A stretch of 30,097 bases of DNA from an uncultured Pirellulaceae bacterium (lineage in GTDB: Bacteria > Planctomycetota > Planctomycetia > Pirellulales > Pirellulaceae). Location of the stretch: the NCBI GenBank assembly GCA_947258905.1, contig CAMYKF010000050.1, forward strand, positions 1 through 30,097, written 5' to 3'. The notes under the pieces were generated by a model that saw nothing but the letters and a program-made list of their open reading frames with translations, was not told the DNA's origin and ran no database searches. Positions 24,345-30,097 of this stretch are shown piece by piece; within the stretch, counting starts at the first letter, position 1; each line of letters begins with the position of its first letter. Position numbers and translations under genes: made by a program.

Positions 24345-24380
24345 GTCAACGTTTTGGTTGAGGTTAAAGTTAAAGTTGGT
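24345..24380. repeat. degenerate hexamer tract, GT(T/C)NNN x 6
   Basis: Six consecutive hexamers read GTCAAC, GTTTTG, GTTGAG, GTTAAA, GTTAAA and GTTGGT. The first two bases are constant and the period is exact. It lies about 90 bp upstream of the MOSC start. Confidence 0.6.
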
Positions 24381-24529
24381 TCCTGCGGCGCAACGGTTGC
24401 CTTACCCTGAAGATCCCGAACATTCAATTTAACCTTGACTCCAGCAGTCAGTCTCGCACTTTACAACAGCCTGCCACTTCTTCGGTTGGACATTCCTTGT
24501 TTGATATTCTGCGGCTCCGTGCCGGGGTT

Positions 24530-24614
24530 GAATATCGAATATCGAACACGGAATCTCGAAATTCGAAGTTCCGGCAGTGCAACAGCGAATGTCCAATGTC
24601 CAACAACGAATCTC
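24530..24614. repeat. degenerate heptamer tracts with GAA/CAA every 7 bp
   Basis: At 24530-24571 six heptamers each begin with GAA: GAATATC twice, GAACACG, GAATCTC, GAAATTC, GAAGTTC. After a 15-bp break, four more follow at 24587-24614: GAATGTC, CAATGTC, CAACAAC, GAATCTC. The period is exact although the other bases vary. Confidence 0.75.
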
Positions 24615-24695
24615 CACGGCAGAATTATGCCGGGTCATTGACTGTGGCCCGGATACTCTCGCAGGCCGTGGGGCCCAGGGCGTGATACGCGGCGA

Positions 24696-25214
24696 TCACG
24701 CCCGCCAATCGCCGGCGTAATGCACGCCATAGGGCTCGGCATCTTGCTGGCACATCTCGAATAATCGCTTTGCGATCTGCCGTACGTGCAACTGGTCATG
24801 GGCCGCCCAGGCCGCCAGCACTTCACCGGCCTGAATCGGTCCAAACCGCGGGTGCTCATAAGCATGATCCCAGTCCGGGTTTTCCAGTTCGCGCAACCAG
24901 CGCACCGATTTTTCACGTTCATCGAGAAACCGTTGCAACACCTCGTCCATTTGCTGTTCGTTGTAAGCTCGCGATACCGCGACACCTTCGGGATCGATCG
25001 GCGGCCACGGCTCGGCCGGGTCACGCAACGTCAGCTCGACGCGTTTGCGGAAATCCTCGACCTCTTCGTCCATCAGATGACAAACGATTTCCAGAACGGA
25101 CCAGTGACCGTTGGGCGGTCGCCACCGCACCGCCTTGTCATCCAGTCCACTAACCAGTGCCGGCAGGACCACCCGAAATCGATCGAGAGCATCGACTATT
25201 TTGGAGAAGTTCAT
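24696..25214 (-). CDS. DinB-superfamily protein
   Basis: The 172-residue product has the DinB/YfiT four-helix-bundle pattern. The three metal-ligand histidines of the superfamily are visible: H46 in EIVCHLMDEEVEDF, and H139 and H143 in AAWAAHDQLHVRQIAKRL. Helix 1 (MNFSKIVDALDRFRVVLPAL) and the PPNGHWSVLEIVCHL junction are typical. Members include thiol-dependent S-transferases (bacillithiol, mycothiol) and many uncharacterised metal-binding proteins; the cofactor here is unknown. ATG 25214 has AAAGGAATCC upstream. It is a single-gene unit that diverges from the aminotransferase gene. Confidence 0.88.
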   Translation of the reverse strand: MNFSKIVDALDRFRVVLPALVSGLDDKAVRWRPPNGHWSVLEIVCHLMDEEVEDFRKRVELTLRDPAEPWPPIDPEGVAVSRAYNEQQMDEVLQRFLDEREKSVRWLRELENPDWDHAYEHPRFGPIQAGEVLAAWAAHDQLHVRQIAKRLFEMCQQDAEPYGVHYAGDWRA

Positions 25215-25465
25215 GATGGATTCCTTTACCGCTTTCAAAACGACAGGCAGGCAGGCAGCGCCATGCATTCTGCGAAGCGGTTTCTTAAAGTATTATCAAT
25301 TGTACCTGAAAACATCTAAACTCGTGACTTGAATGCAGAACCGCGACCGTGAGGGAGCGGACAAAAGAGCCCGTCCAACTGGATTTCCGCAATCCCTTCC
25401 GGACAATCACGTCTCGCCTGCCCCTGGCAAGAGAAATCCAAACTACGAATTTGCAGGAATCGTCA

Positions 25466-26404
25466 ATGAAGCCCACAGAATTTATCTGGAGAAACGGTGA
25501 GCTGGTACAGTGGCAGGAGGCCAGCGTCCATGTGATGTCGCACGCCCTGCATTACGGCTCGAGTGTCTTTGAGGGGCTGCGGTGTTATGACACTCCGGGC
25601 GGCAAGGCGATTTTTCGGCTGCAGGATCACATGCGGCGGCTATTCGACTCGGCCAAAATCTACCGCATGGAAATCCCGTTCTCGCAAGAAGAAATGTGCC
25701 AGGCCTGCCGTGAGGTGATCAGTTCCAACCGGCTGGGTAATGCCTACATCCGGCCGCTGGTGTTTTTGGGCATGGGCACGCTGGCCCTCAACGGGTTGAA
25801 GGACTGCAAGGTGGAAGTCGCCGTGGGCGCATTTGAATGGGGCGCCTATCTGGGCAAGGAAGGCATTGAAAACGGCATTGATGCCTGTATCTCCTCCTGG
25901 AGCCGCACCACCAGTGCGTCGATTCCAGTGCTGGCCAAGGCCGGCGGGCATTACATGAACGCGCAGCTGATTTGCACCGAGGCGCATCGCAACGGTTACC
26001 TGGAAGGCATCTCGGTCAGCAGCGACGGCATGGTCGCCGAGGGGTCAGGCGAAAACATCTTTGTTGCGCGAGACGGCAAGATCTTCACACCTCCGCTGGC
26101 TTCGTCCATTCTCAGCGGTATCACACGCGACACCGTGTTTCAGATTGCCGAGTCACTCGAATTGGAGATCATCGAAAAGAGTATTCCGCGCGAATTACTT
26201 TATATCGCCGACGAAGTCTTTCTTACCGGCACGGCGGCCGAAGTCACTCCGATTCGCAGGATCGATGGCATTACGATTGCCGATGGCAAGCCAGGCCCGC
26301 TGACCACGGACATCCAGCGTGTTTTCTTTGGTCTGTTTGATGGCACGCAGGAAGACCAATGGAACTGGCTGGACTTCGTGCCCGAACCCGCCAGTTCGTC
26401 CTGA
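25466..26404 (+). CDS. ilvE: branched-chain amino acid aminotransferase (fold type IV)
   Basis: The 312-residue product is a class IV PLP aminotransferase that would interconvert leucine, isoleucine and valine with their 2-oxo acids in the cytoplasm. Evidence: start FIWRNGELVQW, the HALHYGSSVFEGLRCY motif at 26-41, the Schiff-base Lys K158 in VLAKAGGHYMNAQL, and the family signature VAEGSGENIFVARDGKIFTPP (190-210) with SSILSGITRDTV and FLTGTAAEVTPI (252-263) contacting the cofactor phosphate. Length equals E. coli IlvE (309). ATG 25466 has AGGAA 7 bp upstream. A LeuB-like gene at 1367 belongs to the same pathway but is 23 kb away. Confidence 0.92.
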   Translation: MKPTEFIWRNGELVQWQEASVHVMSHALHYGSSVFEGLRCYDTPGGKAIFRLQDHMRRLFDSAKIYRMEIPFSQEEMCQACREVISSNRLGNAYIRPLVFLGMGTLALNGLKDCKVEVAVGAFEWGAYLGKEGIENGIDACISSWSRTTSASIPVLAKAGGHYMNAQLICTEAHRNGYLEGISVSSDGMVAEGSGENIFVARDGKIFTPPLASSILSGITRDTVFQIAESLELEIIEKSIPRELLYIADEVFLTGTAAEVTPIRRIDGITIADGKPGPLTTDIQRVFFGLFDGTQEDQWNWLDFVPEPASSS

Positions 26405-26418
26405 GCAGAACGAGCGTC

Positions 26419-26436
26419 AAATCTCTCACGAGATTT
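26419..26436 (+). terminator. hairpin after ilvE, weak terminator candidate
   Basis: AAATCTC and GAGATTT pair perfectly around TCAC, starting 15 bp past the ilvE stop. The stem is AT-rich and no T-run follows, so function as a terminator is uncertain. Confidence 0.4.
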
Positions 26437-26568
26437 ACTTTGGGGCGAAGCCTCGCATTACTCACAAGATTCGCAACGCCCGGGCGATGCGTGCTGCCCG
26501 CCTTGCGCCGCGGCGTTACTTGCAAATCCGGCCTTGATTTGGGATATTGGCGAGCTTTCAGCGGCTAA

Positions 26569-26584
26569 CTGTCCGCGCGGACAG
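26569..26584. promoter_or_regulatory. perfect 16-bp palindrome before hisA
   Basis: CTGTCCGCGCGGACAG reads the same on both strands and ends 6 bp before the GAGGT ribosome-binding site of hisA. As DNA it is a candidate operator; as RNA it could fold and mask the start region. Which one applies is not visible. Confidence 0.6.
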
Positions 26585-26606
26585 CTGGGTGAGGTAATCG
26601 GTGGCA

Positions 26607-27338
26607 ATGCGAATCTGGCCTGCAATTGATATTCGCGGCGGGAATTGCGTTCGCCTCGTCCAGGGGGATTACCAGCAAGAAAAAGTCTATGGTGCCAGCC
26701 CCGTGGATATGGCCCACCGCTTTGTGAGCGATGGGGCAACCGGCATGCACATTGTCGATCTGGACGGTGCTCGCGATGGCACCAACCCCAACCGGAAAGA
26801 GATCGCCACTATCGCCCGGGAGATTTCCATCCCCTGCCAGCTCGGCGGGGGAATTCGCAGCGAGGAAATCATCCGGCAGTATCTTGAACTGGGCATCCAG
26901 CGTCTGGTCATCGGGACTCGCGCCTTGACGCATCCCGACTGGTTTCGCGAGATGTGTGAAAAATTTCCGGATTGCCTGCTCGTCGGTATCGACGCACGCG
27001 ATGGCAAGGTATCAACCGATGGCTGGCAAAAGACCAGCGACACCACGGCTGTTGAACTGGCAACGCAGCTTCAGCAAAACCCGATCGCCGGCATTATCTA
27101 TACGGACATCGCCAAAGACGGCATGATGTCCGGCCCGAACCTGGAAGCCATGCAGGAAATGGCGCGGGCAGTCGAAGCACCTCTGATTGCCTCAGGCGGA
27201 GTGACGACCATTCAGGACATTACCCAACTGGCAACACTCGGATTGGATGGATGCATCATCGGACGCGCAATCTACGAAGGCAAATTGTCCTTGCCCCAGG
27301 CGATCGAGGCGGCCCGTGCGGCGGTTGCCGGAAGTTGA
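26607..27338 (+). CDS. hisA: HisA, phosphoribosylformimino-AICAR-P isomerase
   Basis: The 243-residue product is the (beta/alpha)8-barrel enzyme that performs the Amadori rearrangement of ProFAR to PRFAR in histidine synthesis. The catalytic acids are D8 (WPAIDIRGG) and D129 (VGIDARDGKV). The two phosphate-binding loops are GGGIRS (80-85) with VIGTRAL, and ASGGVTT (195-201) with IIGRAI (217-222). VDLDGARDG at 50-58 and YTDIAKDGMMSGPN (165-178) are typical. Length is normal. The start may also be the GTG at 26601, which is closer to the GAGGT at 26591; homologues begin at M-x-I-W-P-A-I-D, so I favour ATG 26607. No other his gene is adjacent. A perfect palindrome lies just upstream. Confidence 0.93.
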   Translation: MRIWPAIDIRGGNCVRLVQGDYQQEKVYGASPVDMAHRFVSDGATGMHIVDLDGARDGTNPNRKEIATIAREISIPCQLGGGIRSEEIIRQYLELGIQRLVIGTRALTHPDWFREMCEKFPDCLLVGIDARDGKVSTDGWQKTSDTTAVELATQLQQNPIAGIIYTDIAKDGMMSGPNLEAMQEMARAVEAPLIASGGVTTIQDITQLATLGLDGCIIGRAIYEGKLSLPQAIEAARAAVAGS

Positions 27339-27390
27339 CGAATTTGATTAACCAGGACCAAACCTTAACAGTACTCAGGAACCTGCAAAC

Positions 27391-29481
27391 ATGCCCGATG
27401 TCAAGTCGATTCGAAATGTTGCCCTGTGCGGGCACGGCTCGTGCGGAAAAACCACCATTGCCGACGCGCTGCTGACGCTGACCAAGACCGTCACTTCCCA
27501 TCCCAGCGTTGAGGACGGTACCAGCATCTGCGACTTTGATCCGGAGGAGAAAGCTCACAAGCACACGATCGAAGCGTCCTGCATTCACTTCAAACATGGT
27601 GGCAAGTTCTTCAACATGGTCGATACGCCGGGCTATCCCGACTTTATCGGGCAAACGATCGGGGCTTTGCATGGAGTGGATAACGCGCTAATCGTCGTCA
27701 ACGCCCAGTCGGGTATCGAAGTCAATACACGCCGCGTGTTCGCGGAGGCAGGCAAGCTGGGTTTGGGCCGCATGATCGCCATCAACAAGATGGATGGCGA
27801 CAATATCGACTTTGATGCAATCGTTAACAGTATTCAGGAAATGTGGGGCAACAAGTGCGTGTTGCTAAACGTCCCCATCGGACACGGACCGGATTTCAAA
27901 GGCGTGGCCAGTACGCTCAAGGTCCCCGATGACACCAGCGGCGCGTTGATCGATCCGGCCTCCATCAGCGAGCCGCTGATTGAATCGATCATCGAGGTCG
28001 ACGAAGCCGTCATGGAACGGTACTTCGAGGGCAATATGCCCAGCAACGACGAACTGTCGCGACTGATCGTCCAGGCCGTCAAGGAAGGCACGCTGATTCC
28101 CATCGTTTGCTGCAGCAGCAAAACGGGTGGCGGCCTGGCGGAAATGCTCGAAGCGATTTCCATTTGCGGATTGTCTCCCGCCGATCTTCCTCGCACTGGA
28201 TTCAAGGGCGAGGAAGAGATCACGATCGAGCCCAGGGCCGATGGTCCGCTGGTCGCCACTATATTCAAAACGCGTATCGACCCGTTCGTGCAAAAACTCA
28301 GCTTCATTCGTGTGTTGTCAGGTACGCTGAAACGCGACGCCAACGTGCCCGCTTCGACCGCTCGCAAGGGCATCAAGATTGGTCAATTGCTGCTGGTCCA
28401 GGGTGAATCCACGGAAAACGTCGACTCGGCCGGGCCGGGCGATATCGTGGCCGTCGCCAAAATGGAGGACTTGCATACCGGTACGACGCTGGGTGAAATC
28501 CGTCTGCCCGAAATGGGCATGCCAACACCCATGGTCTCGCTGGCGGTGTCGCCAAAGAGTCGCGGCGACGAAACCAAACTGTCCGGCGCCCTCGCCAAGA
28601 TCGTGGAAGAGGATCGCACTTTCCATCTCGATCGCGACCCGCAAACCAAGGAACTGGTGATGACGGGAATGAGCGAGTTGCACCTGAACATCATTCAGGA
28701 ACGACTCAAGCGCCGCGACAAGCTGGAAGTGGAAACCAAGGAACCTCGCATTGCGTTTCGGGAAACGATTCAGACGGAAGCCGAAGGCAGTTACCGGCAC
28801 AAGAAACAGTCCGGTGGTCGCGGTCAGTTTGGCGAAGTGCACATTCGCATGTTCCCGTTGCCACGGGGTACGAAAATCGAGGAATACGCCGTCAAAAGCC
28901 GTTTCCATTCCATGAAAAACACTCACTACGATGAAAACGCCAATTTCCTGTGGATCGATTCCATCGTGGGCGGCACGATTCCCAGTAACTTCATGCCGGC
29001 TGTCGGCAAGGGATTTGTCGAGCGAATCAGTACTGGTGTGATCGCTGGATACCCGGTGCAGGACCTGTGCATTGAAGTCCACTTTGGCAAGTACCATGAC
29101 GTGGACTCCAGCGAGGCGGCTTTCAAGATGGCCGCCAAGCAGGCGTTCAAGCAGGTCTTTGAAAAGGCACGACCAAGTTTGCTGGAACCGATCGTCAAGC
29201 TGGATATTACGATCCCCGAAACCAATGTGGGCGATGTGTACTCCGATATGTCCGGGCGTGGCGGTCGTGTCTCGGGCAGCGACGCCGCCGGTGGCGCCTT
29301 TACGACCGTGCACTGCGAAGTTCCATTGCGTGAAGTCACCACGTATTCGCGAACCCTTTCCAGTATGACCGGCGGCATGGGCAGCTATACGATGGAGTTC
29401 AGTCACTACGAAGTGATGCCACCCAACGTGCAGCAGGAAGTCATCGCCAGGGCCCAGCTGAAAGAAGACGAGGACGAGTAG
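27391..29481 (+). CDS. EF-G2-like translational GTPase paralogue
   Basis: The 696-residue product has all five EF-G domains. In the G domain: P-loop GHGSCGKT (14-21; canonical EF-G has GHxDxGKT), DTPGYPDF (78-85) and NKMD (132-135). Tyr82 replaces the catalytic His that follows DTPG in true EF-G, a change also known in the Thermus EF-G-2 group. The domain IV stretch (KKQSGGRGQFGEVHI, near 472) and the domain V ending (PEVNVGDV-like PETNVGDVYSDMSGRGGRV, GMGSYTMEFSHYEVMPP) are well kept. It is therefore a paralogue rather than the main elongation factor; no rpsL, rpsG or tuf is nearby. AGGAA lies upstream of ATG 27391. The C-terminus is acidic (KEDEDE). Its role in translation is not established. 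Confidence 0.9.
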   Translation: MPDVKSIRNVALCGHGSCGKTTIADALLTLTKTVTSHPSVEDGTSICDFDPEEKAHKHTIEASCIHFKHGGKFFNMVDTPGYPDFIGQTIGALHGVDNALIVVNAQSGIEVNTRRVFAEAGKLGLGRMIAINKMDGDNIDFDAIVNSIQEMWGNKCVLLNVPIGHGPDFKGVASTLKVPDDTSGALIDPASISEPLIESIIEVDEAVMERYFEGNMPSNDELSRLIVQAVKEGTLIPIVCCSSKTGGGLAEMLEAISICGLSPADLPRTGFKGEEEITIEPRADGPLVATIFKTRIDPFVQKLSFIRVLSGTLKRDANVPASTARKGIKIGQLLLVQGESTENVDSAGPGDIVAVAKMEDLHTGTTLGEIRLPEMGMPTPMVSLAVSPKSRGDETKLSGALAKIVEEDRTFHLDRDPQTKELVMTGMSELHLNIIQERLKRRDKLEVETKEPRIAFRETIQTEAEGSYRHKKQSGGRGQFGEVHIRMFPLPRGTKIEEYAVKSRFHSMKNTHYDENANFLWIDSIVGGTIPSNFMPAVGKGFVERISTGVIAGYPVQDLCIEVHFGKYHDVDSSEAAFKMAAKQAFKQVFEKARPSLLEPIVKLDITIPETNVGDVYSDMSGRGGRVSGSDAAGGAFTTVHCEVPLREVTTYSRTLSSMTGGMGSYTMEFSHYEVMPPNVQQEVIARAQLKEDEDE

Positions 29482-29578
29482 CGCTCCATGTCTCTTACCC
29501 ATCGTCGACGATCGCTGGCGAAGTGGCGTACGAGAGATTGGCTGGCGGCGAGAAATGCAAAATGCAAATTGAACAGTG

Positions 29579-29938
29579 ATGCACATCCTCTCACTCCAGC
29601 CTTACTTCGGCGGCAGCCACCAGGCGTTTCAAAATGGCTGGCAACGACATAGCCGGCACCAATGGTCCGTGCTGTCTCTGCCGCCGCGTCACTGGAAATG
29701 GCGGATGCGGCATGCGGCGGTTGAATTTGCCCGACAACTGCAACAGGCGGACGCCCAAAATTACGACGCAATCTTTTGCAGTGACTTTCTGAATGTGGCC
29801 GAATTTCGCGGGCTGGTCGACGAATCGTTTCGCCGTCTGCCGCCTGGCGCCGGATGGAGAGGCCCCCACCGACCTCGATCCGTCGACCTTTCTGAGCATT
29901 ACCCGCACCCCGAGCGAGCTCTCCATCGTCTGTCGTGA
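29579..29938 (+). pseudogene. 5' part of a DUF3524 (tRNA-queuosine mannosyltransferase-like) gene, disrupted
   Basis: The first 89 residues or so match the N-terminal domain of the DUF3524/GTDC1 glycosyltransferase family, whose members attach mannose to queuosine in tRNA: ILSLQPYFGGSHQAFQNGW, LSLPPRHWKWRMRHAA and DAIFCSDFLNVAEFRGL. In intact members a FHENQLTYP motif and about 270 further residues follow. Here the frame runs after FRRLPP into unrelated Pro/Arg/His-rich sequence and stops at 29938. From about 29829 a different frame on the same strand encodes an ACT-domain protein. The gene is thus missing three quarters of its length. The start is ATG 29579 (or the adjacent GTG); the ribosome-binding site is weak. 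Confidence 0.8.
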
Positions 29939-30097
29939 GCTGCCGGACCTGCCGGGTCGGGTCGAAGCGGGGTGGCGGTGTCTGGTTGTCGAAGGGACGC
30001 TGGAGTTCCACCAGGTGGGGATCCTCGCCTCACTGGCTCATCCACTCGCTGCGGCCGGTGTCAGCATCTTTGTAGTTTCCACCTACGACACCGACTA
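29793..30097 (+). CDS. ACT-domain protein, N-terminus abnormal, 3' end outside window
   Basis: In the frame that starts with ATG 29793, residues from about 12 read RFAVCRLAPDGEAPTDLDP, then FLSITRTPSELSIVCRE, GWRCLVVEGTLEF, GILASLAHPLAAAGVSIF and VSTYDTDY, where the window ends. These are the conserved blocks of the ACT_7/CASTOR-type small ligand-binding proteins, which normally begin LxLxxLPGRFAVCRL. The native first strand is absent and the preceding 11 residues come from the DUF3524 sequence in another frame. It may still be expressed from ATG 29793. An amino-acid-binding regulatory role is inferred from the family only. Confidence 0.75.
   Translation, partial: MWPNFAGWSTNRFAVCRLAPDGEAPTDLDPSTFLSITRTPSELSIVCRELPDLPGRVEAGWRCLVVEGTLEFHQVGILASLAHPLAAAGVSIFVVSTYDTD

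Larger units (their letters stand above)
24260..24695. other. intergenic region with short-period degenerate repeats
   Basis: This 436-bp gap, upstream of the MOSC gene, contains hexamer and heptamer repeat tracts (listed separately) and the inverted pair TTGGACATTC (24486-24495) and GAATGTCCAA (24587-24596). The open frames across it are low-complexity and lack ribosome-binding sites. Confidence 0.7.

Noticed and set aside
24260..24427. A 56-residue N-terminal extension of the MOSC protein
   Set aside because: The extension is translated hexamer repeat (LTLTSTKTLTL), has no ribosome-binding site, and the truncated MOSC copy at 18710 starts at the internal ATG.
29501..29512. The 12-bp palindrome ATCGTCGACGAT after the EF-G2 gene, as terminator
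   Set aside because: It has no loop and no following T-run, and palindromes of this length built on GTCGAC arise by chance in GC-rich DNA.
28318..29586. A 422-codon open frame on the minus strand across the EF-G2 gene
   Set aside because: It lies opposite a gene with unmistakable EF-G motifs, is His/Gln-rich without domain features and has no ribosome-binding site; it is a shadow of the real frame's codon bias.

Overview
The window is a chromosomal stretch of a planctomycete, most likely a member of the Pirellulales. Several features point there: a paired DUF1501 gene and DUF1549/DUF1553 cytochrome-like gene, a surface protein with the LEPR-XLL N-terminal motif, a short zinc-ribbon protein and an HNH protein of the types common in that phylum, leucine-rich-repeat and PDZ-type small secreted proteins, and intergenic DNA full of palindromic and short-period repeats. 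The DNA is moderately GC-rich. I see no tRNA, rRNA, CRISPR array, transposase or phage gene.

Layout. 1-2446 (all minus): an 18-bp tandem array, a secreted PDZ-like protein, then an isopropylmalate-dehydrogenase-family gene followed closely by a leucine-rich-repeat gene. 2759-4737: a zinc-ribbon protein (minus), an HNH endonuclease-family protein (plus), a seven-copy 16-bp tandem array, and a seven-iron ferredoxin (minus). 4981-6896: a stand-alone sigma-region-2-like protein (plus) that shares its stop-codon bases with a convergent two-gene lipoprotein operon (minus). 7157-11728: a repeat-rich LEPR-XLL surface protein and a PLP aminotransferase (plus), then a membrane-anchored planctomycete protein (minus). 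12374-17455 (plus): an OPT-family transporter, an MscS channel and a secreted protein made of four repeats. 17809-19246 is a scrap region holding a small membrane protein, a truncated second copy of a MOSC gene and two remnant ORFs. 19320-24259 (minus): MOSC, DUF1549/DUF1553 and DUF1501 genes. 24696-25214 (minus): a DinB-family protein. 25466-29481 (plus): a branched-chain aminotransferase, HisA and an EF-G2-like GTPase. 29579 to the end: the N-terminus of a DUF3524 glycosyltransferase gene fused out of frame to an ACT-domain gene that runs off the window.

How the genes work together. Amino-acid metabolism recurs (LeuB-like dehydrogenase, IlvE-like and other PLP aminotransferases, HisA, possibly the ACT protein), but these genes are not in one operon. 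The cell-envelope theme is strong: PDZ protein, lipoprotein, LEPR-XLL protein, repeat protein, DUF1501/DUF1549 pair, MscS and OPT. No clear defence, secretion or biosynthetic cluster is visible. The points most worth a second look are the two repeat-built extracellular proteins, the MOSC partial duplication, the DUF3524/ACT deletion junction, the EF-G2 paralogue with a Tyr in place of the catalytic His, and several families of short intergenic repeats.
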